A stretch of DNA of 5,010 nucleotides, taken from positions 1-5,010 of the forward strand of contig JAEZQN010000221.1 of NCBI GenBank assembly GCA_023441145.1. The letters run 5' to 3'. Below are positions 1 to 5,010 of the stretch, in pieces. This stretch comes from Bacillota bacterium. Its GTDB lineage: Bacteria > Bacillota > Clostridia > Lachnospirales > Lachnospiraceae. The notes beneath the pieces are model-generated. The model had not been told where the DNA came from and did no database searches. It worked only from the letters and a program-made list of their open reading frames with translations. Made by a program: the position numbers and the translations under genes. Position 1 is the stretch's first letter; every line of letters begins with the position of its first letter.

Positions 1-413
1 GAAAATATCTTTAAACTGGTTCCCGTTATAATATAAAGCCCTTTGCTGTCATATCGCAGGTTCAGATATAACCCATTGACATCAGCAGAAGTGAAGGATA
101 GTCCGCTATTTTGTAACAGGCCATTCATCTGCTCTTTATTAATCTGAAATACTATCCTCATGGAAAGCGGCGTTCTAGTCCCCTTAATACATTGATAGGC
201 AATCGGCTTAATCTCGCTCCATTTTCCATAGCTCCGCCCTTCGAGTTCTTCCTCTTCATCCGTAGAATACCAAGCCTTATTAAGCTTGCCATCTATATGA
301 AGGGAAGTTGCCGTTTCTATGTCCATTTCATTGACTAAAAATTCATCAAATAAGGAATGAACCAGAAGTTTAGACATCATGATCTTTACATCCTGAATCT
401 GTAATGCAATCAT
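1..413 (-). CDS. DUF5721-like protein, 3' end cut by the window edge
   Basis: The frame opens with ATG at 413 (MIALQIQDVKIMMSKLLVHS) and stays open for 137 codons to the window edge, so the C-terminus is missing. It resembles the DUF5721 family, uncharacterised proteins of roughly 160-170 residues that I associate with Lachnospiraceae. Family-like features are the opening MIAL.I.DVK..M, an acidic stretch STDEEEELEGRSYGKW near residues 53-68, KGTRTPLSMRIVFQ near residues 80-93, and GLYLNLRYDSKGLYIITGTS near residues 114-133. There is no signal peptide or membrane segment, so it is probably cytoplasmic. The start has only a modest ribosome binding site (GAAAGG at 423-428, 9 bases away), but a good promoter lies just upstream. 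It is divergent from the small gene at 525. No function is known to me. I am confident that it is a real gene and less sure of the family name, which is recalled and not searched. Confidence 0.72.
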   Translation of the reverse strand, partial: MIALQIQDVKIMMSKLLVHSLFDEFLVNEMDIETATSLHIDGKLNKAWYSTDEEEELEGRSYGKWSEIKPIAYQCIKGTRTPLSMRIVFQINKEQMNGLLQNSGLSFTSADVNGLYLNLRYDSKGLYIITGTSLKIF

Positions 414-450
414 ACTATTGTACCTTTCTTCCTCTAATCTTACCCTATCT

Positions 451-479
451 ATTGTAGAATATTATGTCCTGATTTGCAA
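451..479 (-). promoter_or_regulatory. Sigma-A type promoter of the DUF5721-like gene
   Basis: Read on the minus strand, TTGCAA (474-479) is followed after exactly 17 bases by TACAAT (451-456). These match the -35 and -10 consensus at 4 of 6 and 5 of 6 positions. Transcription would begin near 443-445, giving a leader of about 30 bases before the ATG at 413. It overlaps almost base for base with the candidate promoter of the divergent small gene. Confidence 0.6.
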
Positions 480-485
480 ATACTA
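457..485 (+). promoter_or_regulatory. Candidate sporulation-type (sigma-G/sigma-E like) promoter of the 67-aa gene
   Basis: GAATA (457-461) and AATACTA (479-485) are separated by 17 bases. The sigma-G consensus known from Bacillus is about TGAATA, 17-18 bases, CATACTA, so there is one mismatch in each box (AGAATA when the -35 is written as six bases). The mismatch at the first base of the -10 box falls on a well-conserved C, which weakens the call. Transcription would begin near 492, leaving about 32 bases before the ATG and a ribosome binding site at 510-518. I see no convincing sigma-A promoter for this gene. The assignment is tentative. Confidence 0.3.
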
Positions 486-509
486 TGGAAGTAAAATTTG
501 ATAACTTTA

Positions 510-518
510 AAGGAGGTA
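510..518 (+). promoter_or_regulatory. Ribosome binding site fixing the start of the 67-aa gene at 525
   Basis: AAAGGAGGT is a near-perfect complement to the 3' end of 16S rRNA and lies 6 bases before the ATG at 525. It falls inside the in-frame extension to TTG at 498, which has no ribosome binding site of its own, so the ATG is the real start. Confidence 0.88.
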
Positions 519-524
519 GCATTT

Positions 525-728
525 ATGTGGCATTACTCAGATAAAAGCAAATCTTACCGGTTCCCAGGATATGAAAGTGTTTTAAACTATGAGAAGGATC
601 ATCAGATGTACTGTCCTCCCGCAGATACCTTTACTTCTTTAGACGGCTTCTCCTATGACTCCTACAGTTCCTTTAACATCCCAATGCCTACTACTTATTC
701 AGAATCCGATTCTTCTACTTATTCCTAA
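525..728 (+). CDS. Small Tyr/Ser-rich protein of unknown function (67 aa)
   Basis: I do not recognise this protein. It has 67 residues, beginning MWHYSDKSKS and ending SESDSSTYS. It contains 9 Tyr, 4 Phe and 1 Trp (about 21% aromatic), 14 Ser and 5 Thr, one Cys (30), and is net acidic. The first five Tyr (4, 11, 16, 22, 29) are spaced 5-7 residues apart. There is no signal peptide or membrane segment, and the second half (about 38-67) is low-complexity and probably disordered. That it is a real gene is supported by a near-perfect ribosome binding site, placement just after a promoter region, and a terminator starting 8 bases after the stop. Tyr-rich small proteins are known among spore coat components, and a possible sporulation-type promoter lies upstream, so a spore-associated role is a guess worth testing. 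A structural or regulatory role elsewhere is equally open. Confidence 0.72.
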   Translation: MWHYSDKSKSYRFPGYESVLNYEKDHQMYCPPADTFTSLDGFSYDSYSSFNIPMPTTYSESDSSTYS

Positions 729-736
729 GAAGTTTT

Positions 737-773
737 AAAAAAGCTCATGCACTTTAAGGTATGAGCTCTTTTT
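737..773. terminator. Bidirectional rho-independent terminator
   Basis: The arms AGCTCAT (742-748) and ATGAGCT (761-767) form a 7-bp stem, extendable by a G-T and a C-G pair. On the plus strand it is followed by CTTTTT (768-773). On the minus strand it is followed by six T (the A-run at 737-742). It begins 8 bases after the stop of the small plus-strand gene and 8 bases beyond the stop of the convergent TraX-like gene, so it can end both transcripts. Confidence 0.85.
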
Positions 774-781
774 CATCTATT

Positions 782-1534
782 CTACCATCCAAAATAGTTC
801 GTTGGCAAATGTCCATGAAGCCAGACATAGATGCCAAGTATAATGCCTATATGAAGTGGGTAATACACATAAAATAGATATTTCACCTTCGGTCCAAGCT
901 TGCCATTGTAGCAAGCAATAATCGGTATTGCTAGGACACTATACATCTGAGCATCATCAATACCACAAAATAGTATATTCAGTGCTAAAAGAATCATAAA
1001 AATATGAAGATTCTTACCTCGATATAGATAAAATATTGCCATATAAGCAATACCTAATTCTGCGTAATCCACATTTGCGAGGTCCGCAACTACTCCAGCG
1101 GTAAACAAGATGATTACCACAGCAATGTTAGCATTGGAAGTATCCTTTCCCAACTTTTTATACGTTTGGTCAATGGCATAAATCATCAATAAACCAAGGA
1201 ATAAGGTAAAGAACACATTCTGTACATCCCAAAGGTTACGGCTTCTGCTATGATTAAGCAACAGGTCATAAGGAAGCTCTGATAAAAGGGCAAACAAAAA
1301 TAATCGAAACAAGTATTTTTTGATATTTCTTGTGTGAAAAAAGCCCTCTACAATGAGGAAGCAAAAAATCGGGAATGCCAATCTTCCAATCACTCGTAGA
1401 TAAGGTACTCCATCTATATTGGCATAAGGAAACAGGCTTGCACCAACATGATCTATGGTCATTGTAACTATGGCAATTAGTTTTAAGTGAAAAGAAGTCA
1501 GTCCACCCTTCTCAATGTTAGCTGCCATGAACAT
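782..1534 (-). CDS. TraX family integral membrane protein
   Basis: This 250-residue polytopic protein has roughly 8 hydrophobic segments (approx. 16-36, 45-65, 72-92, 105-121, 135-155, 156-171, 175-192, 219-239). TraX hallmarks are TMTIDHVGA (residues 24-32), the GRLAFPIF...EGFFHTRN block (50-70), SELPYDL (85-91), YNGKLGPK (209-216) and FYVYYPLH (221-228). TraX of the F plasmid N-acetylates pilin. Firmicute homologues are usually chromosomal, away from conjugation genes, and their substrate is unknown to me, so membrane acyl transfer is a family-based inference. Asp28, His29 and His228 are candidate functional residues. The start could be ATG 1534 (4 bases after AAGGAGG) or ATG 1528 (10 bases after); the difference is two residues. 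It follows the GH13 gene by 18 bases and is the last gene before the bidirectional terminator, so it is very likely co-transcribed with that gene. No pilin or conjugation gene is in the window. Confidence 0.88.
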   Translation of the reverse strand: MFMAANIEKGGLTSFHLKLIAIVTMTIDHVGASLFPYANIDGVPYLRVIGRLAFPIFCFLIVEGFFHTRNIKKYLFRLFLFALLSELPYDLLLNHSRSRNLWDVQNVFFTLFLGLLMIYAIDQTYKKLGKDTSNANIAVVIILFTAGVVADLANVDYAELGIAYMAIFYLYRGKNLHIFMILLALNILFCGIDDAQMYSVLAIPIIACYNGKLGPKVKYLFYVYYPLHIGIILGIYVWLHGHLPTNYFGW

Positions 1535-1538
1535 AATT

Positions 1539-1545
1539 CCTCCTT
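1539..1545 (-). promoter_or_regulatory. Ribosome binding site of the TraX-family gene
   Basis: AAGGAGG on the minus strand lies in the 18-base gap after the GH13 stop. It is 4 bases from ATG 1534 and 10 bases from ATG 1528. Both spacings are off the optimum, so it does not settle which Met is used. Confidence 0.75.
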
Positions 1546-1552
1546 GCTTCCA

Positions 1553-3448
1553 TTACTTTTTCGTCTTACTGATTAGTACTAAAACACAACGTGATTTTAT
1601 CAAGATGTAATCCTTCTTTATCCCTACTAATTCATTTGTCATAGACTCAAATCCCTGACTTGTGTCTATTAAAACACTCCATTCCTTTCCCTTTGGAGGG
1701 TTAGGTAGGTCAAAGACATGGTTATCCCAATGCATATTATAGGCGATGTAGAAGGATTCGTCAGAGTCTACGCGATTTATATTTACATAATTCCCACACA
1801 ACAAGATTCCTAATACCCTACTATAGTTTGAATAATCTGGATACCAAGCTTTGGTACCGTGGAAGGATAAGTCTGGGAATCCACAGGAGATATAATCCAT
1901 AAGACGGAACTCTTCCTTCCTATGGAGAATCGGATGGGCCTTACGAAGGGCTATCATCTGTCTTACAAACTGATACATAGCATCGTTTGTCTTTAATTGA
2001 TTCCAGTTAAGCCAAGTAACCTCATTATCCTGACAATAGGCATTATTATTACCATTCTGAGAATTAAGAAATTCATCTCCTGCTAACAATAAAGGTGTCC
2101 CCTGACTTAAAAATAACGTAACGATGGCATTACAAATCTGTCTCTGTCTCTGTTCTAGTACCTTCTTTGACCGAGATACGCCTTCTTTACCACAGTTCCA
2201 ACTATAATTGTAATCCGTGCCGTCCTTATTGTCTTCCCCATTGGCTTCATTATGCTTCACATCATAGGAATACAAATCTGCAAGAGTAAAGCCATTGGTA
2301 TTGGTAATAAAATTGATCTTTCCAATCTTCGCAGGCTTACTCTTAAACTGCCCACTAAACTTTCCAGTATACTCCTCGTCTCCCTTTAAAAATCGCCTGA
2401 TATCTGTCTGATAGCTATCATTATAAAGGGCCAGATTTTCAAATGCAGGTATTCTATTTGGATAAATCTCATGAGTCGGTATATAATCACTCATAAGTTT
2501 TACTCCTGTAAGATAAGGGTCCTTTGCCACTAAGCTTGGGGTAATTCCAGAGCTATTAAAGTGGAATCCATCTACATGATATTCCTGTATCCAGTGTCTA
2601 AAACAGGACAAGATATAGTAAGGATTGGTTCCCGGTTCAAAGTAAAATTCCATAATCACTTCGATACCAGCTTTATGACATTCCTTCACTAACTGTTTAA
2701 ATTCTAATTCAGGATTCTTGCTACCATAGGACTCCTTAGGCGCCATATAATAAGCATCCTTTGTATATCCCCAGTAATTTATCTTAAATAAAGCTTCCTC
2801 TTTTACGTTCTGCTGTTGCAAAAAGGCCTGATAGCCAGAGGTACCTCTAGAGGCTCTTCCTGTCACCATAATCTCATTAAAGTTATAAGCAGGCATTAAC
2901 TCAATGGCATTAACACCTAACTCCTTAAGATAAGAAAGCTTCTCAATAATACCAAGGTAGGTCCCCTTATGCTTTACTTTTGAGGAGACATGTTTCGTAA
3001 ACCCTCTTACATGAAGGCGATACAAAATCATATCCTCATAAGCTACTTTTGGTTGCTTATCTGCTTCCCAGTCAAAAGTAGAGCTTTCTATCACTCCACG
3101 AACTCGTTCATTCTTAGGATGTCGATACTCTCCCCAGGTACCTCTTCCAGATATCTTTGTTGCCCAGGGATCTACATACTCTTTATGGTTAGTTTCATAA
3201 GTATACTCCAACCCCGTTTTAGGAAGTTTATCAATACCAACTGTAAAAACATCCCCAAAACGATATTTTTCTTCCAAAGGGATAGTAAGTAACTTCTCCT
3301 CACTTCCCTTTTGATAGAGATGCAGAAAAGAATCTGTGGAGGATTCTATGGCAACCGAAAAATAAGTAATTGTTCCCTCTCTAATCACTCCCAAAGGCTT
3401 TGGGCTTCCATATACTATTTTCCATGAATTAGCATCGTTCTTTGTCAA
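1553..3448 (-). CDS. GlgX/isoamylase-like GH13 protein lacking the catalytic residues (probable pseudoenzyme)
   Basis: This 631-residue cytoplasmic protein (no signal peptide) has debranching-enzyme architecture: a CBM48-like domain (about 9-100, with VDPWATKISGRGTWGE near 92-107), a GH13 barrel from about 137 (ILYRLHVRGF) to 505, and a C-terminal beta domain (about 510-631). Strongly GlgX-like stretches are INYWGYTKDAYYMAPKESYG (223-242), GFTLADLYSYDVKHNEANGE (386-405) and LLLAGDEFLNSQNGNNNAYC (453-472). The catalytic sites are lost. Region I reads IEVIMEFYFEP (Glu267 for Asp, Pro272 for His). Region II reads DGFHFN (His296 for Arg, Asn298 for the nucleophile Asp). Region III reads KLMSDY (Asp321 for the acid/base Glu). 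Region IV reads ITNTNGF (Thr384 for His, Asn385 for Asp). About 45 residues between regions I and II are missing. The start is TTG 3448, 7 bases after GGAGGG. The frame is intact, 66 bases after the ABC-F gene and 18 before the TraX-like gene. It probably has no glucan hydrolase activity; glucan binding or a regulatory role is inference. Confidence 0.88.
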   Translation of the reverse strand: MTKNDANSWKIVYGSPKPLGVIREGTITYFSVAIESSTDSFLHLYQKGSEEKLLTIPLEEKYRFGDVFTVGIDKLPKTGLEYTYETNHKEYVDPWATKISGRGTWGEYRHPKNERVRGVIESSTFDWEADKQPKVAYEDMILYRLHVRGFTKHVSSKVKHKGTYLGIIEKLSYLKELGVNAIELMPAYNFNEIMVTGRASRGTSGYQAFLQQQNVKEEALFKINYWGYTKDAYYMAPKESYGSKNPELEFKQLVKECHKAGIEVIMEFYFEPGTNPYYILSCFRHWIQEYHVDGFHFNSSGITPSLVAKDPYLTGVKLMSDYIPTHEIYPNRIPAFENLALYNDSYQTDIRRFLKGDEEYTGKFSGQFKSKPAKIGKINFITNTNGFTLADLYSYDVKHNEANGEDNKDGTDYNYSWNCGKEGVSRSKKVLEQRQRQICNAIVTLFLSQGTPLLLAGDEFLNSQNGNNNAYCQDNEVTWLNWNQLKTNDAMYQFVRQMIALRKAHPILHRKEEFRLMDYISCGFPDLSFHGTKAWYPDYSNYSRVLGILLCGNYVNINRVDSDESFYIAYNMHWDNHVFDLPNPPKGKEWSVLIDTSQGFESMTNELVGIKKDYILIKSRCVLVLISKTKK

Positions 3449-3455
3449 ATATATA

Positions 3456-3463
3456 CCCTCCAG
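3456..3463 (-). promoter_or_regulatory. Ribosome binding site supporting the TTG start of the GH13 gene
   Basis: CTGGAGGG on the minus strand lies 7 bases before TTG 3448. The only ATG close upstream (3468-3470 on the minus strand) is in another frame and closes after 13 codons. The next in-frame codons after the TTG (TKNDANSW) lead directly into the CBM48-like domain, so TTG is the best start. Confidence 0.75.
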
Positions 3464-3472
3464 ATTCCATTT

Positions 3473-3502
3473 ATTCTAATTCTATGCTTTTCATGGTACC
3501 AA
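3473..3502 (-). promoter_or_regulatory. Weak candidate internal promoter before the GH13 gene
   Basis: On the minus strand TTGGTA (3497-3502) and TAGAAT (3473-3478) are separated by 18 bases, matching the sigma-A boxes at 4 of 6 and 5 of 6 positions. A second TAGAAT overlaps the spacer. The start point would fall only a few bases before the ribosome binding site. It could allow the GH13 and TraX-like genes to be expressed apart from the ABC-F gene, but chance matches are common in AT-rich gaps. Confidence 0.25.
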
Positions 3503-3514
3503 ACGGCATGCTTC

Positions 3515-5010
3515 TTATGATTGCGCTTCAATCTGCTCTGCCAAATCATTAAGATACATCCATCGGTCCATCTTCTCTTCTAATAGATTCTCTTTAGCTT
3601 CCTTTTCCTCCATTAAGGCATTCAGCTTCACAAAATCTGTAGCCGCCTTCTTTATGGCTTCCTCTACCTCTTCAATTTCTTGCTCCAAACGAGCAATGAC
3701 TGTATCAATTTCATTATACTCCCTCTGCTCTTGGTAAGTAAACTTTAATTTCTTGTCTTTTACCTTTGCGGTAGGAGCCTTTTTCTCTGTTACAGGTTTA
3801 TCTTCAAAGCTATCCATAGTTTCCTTAGCTACTTCCTTATAATCACTGTAATTCCCCTCATATTGTGCAATAACACCATTGCCTTCAAAAGCAAAGATTC
3901 TCTCCACAACCTTATCTAAGAAGAAACGATCATGGGATACTGTTATAACAATTCCATCAAAGGTTGTCAAATAATCCTCTAGTATGGTGAGAGTTTGGAT
4001 ATCTAAGTCATTGGTAGGCTCATCCAAAATCAGAATATTTGGCGCTTCCATTAATACCATAAGAAGATATAGTCTTCTCTTCTCCCCACCAGACAAACGA
4101 TTAATGGTAGTGTATTGCATAGCAGAATCAAATAAGAAGCGTTCGCACATCTTACTTGCAGTAATCTTACCCTCTGTGGTTTCAATATACTCTCCCACCT
4201 GACGTACACAGTCAATGACTAGAATATCCTCTTTAAGGGCGTAATTCTCCTGAGCAAAATACCCAAGCTTCACTGTCTGTCCAATGTCCACTGTCCCTTC
4301 GTCAGGGGTAAGTTGGCCTGTTATAATGTTTAGAAGGGTAGACTTTCCGCAGCCATTTGGACCAATAATACCAACACGATCATTTTTCAAGAAGATATAG
4401 GAAAAATCATCAATCACAAGCTTATCACCAAAGGATTTTTTAATGTGATCTATTTCAATAGTTTTCTTTCCAAGACGAGAGGACACAGAGTTAATCTCCA
4501 CCTTACCATCCACCTCAATCTTATCTCGATCCCTTAGCTCCTCAAATCGCTCAATTCTAGCCTTCTGCTTCGTACTTCTAGCCCTTGCCCCTCTCTTGAT
4601 CCACTCAAGCTCCATACGGTATAAGCTCTTGTTCTTTCTCTCAGTGGCAAGCTCCATATCCTCTCTTTGTGCCTTCAAATCTAGGAATCCAGAATAGTTG
4701 GCTTCATAGGTATAGAGACTGCCCTTATCAATCTCGACAATTTTATTTGTTACCTTGTCTAGGAAATAACGATCATGGGTTACCATAAGAAGTGCACCAC
4801 GATACTTCTTTAAATAGTCTTCTAGCCACTCTACCATGGTGTTATCTAAATGGTTGGTTGGCTCATCAAGAACAAGGATGTCGGCTGGAGTCAGTAAGGT
4901 TCTTACTAAAGCAGCACGTTTACGCTGTCCACCACTTAATGTATCTGGGTTACAAGTAAAGTCCGTAATAGCAAGCTTGGTAAGCATCGCTTTTGCATCT
5001 GCCTCTAAGG
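3515..5010 (-). CDS. ABC-F family ATPase (Uup-like), 5' end outside the window
   Basis: The frame is open through the right edge (LEADAKAMLTKL at the edge), so 497 residues are visible and roughly 140 N-terminal residues, including the first Walker A, lie beyond. Counting from the internal Met at 4987, the first ATPase domain shows LSGGQRKRAAL (17-27), Walker B ILVLDEPTNHLD (37-48) and switch His71. An interdomain linker follows (about 100-165) with the basic ARARSTKQKARIERF. The second domain shows Walker A GPNGCGKST (209-217), LSGGEKRRLYL (298-308), ILILDEPTNDLD (318-329) and switch His352. A charged linker leads to a C-terminal coiled coil (about 420-487), as in Uup. There are no membrane segments: ABC-F proteins are soluble and act on ribosomes, binding near the tRNA E-site. 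All visible catalytic motifs are intact. The C-terminal coiled coil and linker favour a housekeeping Uup/YfmR/YdiF-type role over antibiotic resistance, but the subfamily needs a tree. It is the first visible gene of the presumed operon. Confidence 0.92.
   Translation of the reverse strand, partial: LEADAKAMLTKLAITDFTCNPDTLSGGQRKRAALVRTLLTPADILVLDEPTNHLDNTMVEWLEDYLKKYRGALLMVTHDRYFLDKVTNKIVEIDKGSLYTYEANYSGFLDLKAQREDMELATERKNKSLYRMELEWIKRGARARSTKQKARIERFEELRDRDKIEVDGKVEINSVSSRLGKKTIEIDHIKKSFGDKLVIDDFSYIFLKNDRVGIIGPNGCGKSTLLNIITGQLTPDEGTVDIGQTVKLGYFAQENYALKEDILVIDCVRQVGEYIETTEGKITASKMCERFLFDSAMQYTTINRLSGGEKRRLYLLMVLMEAPNILILDEPTNDLDIQTLTILEDYLTTFDGIVITVSHDRFFLDKVVERIFAFEGNGVIAQYEGNYSDYKEVAKETMDSFEDKPVTEKKAPTAKVKDKKLKFTYQEQREYNEIDTVIARLEQEIEEVEEAIKKAATDFVKLNALMEEKEAKENLLEEKMDRWMYLNDLAEQIEAQS

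Noticed and set aside
498..524. In-frame TTG extension of the small plus-strand gene
   Set aside because: The extension covers the ribosome binding site AAAGGAGGT itself and has no site upstream; the ATG at 525 is correctly spaced.
2990..3292. 100-codon plus-strand reading frame inside the GH13 gene
   Set aside because: It lies wholly antisense to a well-supported gene, has no ribosome binding site or recognisable motif, and its residues reflect the complement of the GH13 codons.
1553..3448. GH13 gene as a pseudogene
   Set aside because: There is no frameshift or internal stop, the ribosome binding site is good, the operon spacing is normal, and structural motifs outside the active site are well kept.
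3430..3470. Short ATG-initiated frame spanning the GH13 ribosome binding site
   Set aside because: It closes after 13 codons, has no ribosome binding site, and is out of frame with the GH13 gene; I see no leader-peptide or attenuator structure.
3449..3514. Possible terminator or riboswitch between the ABC-F and GH13 genes
   Set aside because: Only short palindromes (GGTACC, CATG repeats) occur, with no T-tract and no room for an aptamer.
3984..4202. 72-codon plus-strand reading frame inside the ABC-F gene
   Set aside because: It is antisense to the Walker B and signature region of the second ATPase domain, which fully explains the sequence.
4985..4987. ATG at 4987 as the start of the ABC-F gene
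   Set aside because: The frame stays open to the window edge with typical family sequence, and the first Walker A would be missing; this Met is internal and the gene is simply cut by the window.
1..5010. CRISPR arrays, tRNA or rRNA genes, insertion sequences, long repeats
   Set aside because: None seen on reading either strand; nearly all the sequence is accounted for by protein genes and short gaps.

Overview
The window looks like chromosomal DNA from an anaerobic Gram-positive of the Lachnospiraceae (Clostridium cluster XIVa). The basis is low to moderate G+C, strong AGGAGG-type ribosome binding sites, a TTG start, a DUF5721-like protein (a family I associate with Lachnospiraceae), and close resemblance of the encoded proteins to clostridial homologues. 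This placement rests on recalled family resemblance, not on a search.

Layout. On the minus strand at the left edge (1-413) is the 5' part of a DUF5721-like gene with a good sigma-A type promoter. A 67-codon gene on the plus strand (525-728) diverges from it. It encodes a Tyr/Ser-rich protein I do not recognise, has a very strong ribosome binding site, and may use a sporulation-type promoter. A hairpin at 737-773 with T-tracts on both sides ends this gene and also the operon converging on it. That operon fills the rest of the window on the minus strand, read from right to left: an ABC-F ATPase (its N-terminal part lies outside the window), a GlgX/isoamylase-like GH13 protein, and a TraX-family membrane protein. 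The gaps are 66 and 18 bases with no terminator in either, so the three genes are probably co-transcribed, perhaps with a weak internal promoter before the GH13 gene.

The most notable observation is in the GH13 gene. The reading frame is intact (631 codons) and the debranching-enzyme architecture is recognisable: an N-terminal CBM48-like domain, a TIM barrel and a C-terminal beta domain. Yet the residues invariant in GH13 conserved regions I-IV are all replaced. These include the nucleophile (Asp to Asn), the acid/base (Glu to Asp) and the transition-state stabiliser (Asp to Asn). About 45 residues normally found between regions I and II are also missing. It looks like a maintained pseudoenzyme, perhaps a glucan-binding or scaffolding protein, encoded directly upstream of a membrane protein of the TraX acyltransferase type. 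Any functional link between these two, or with the ABC-F protein, is inference from gene order only.
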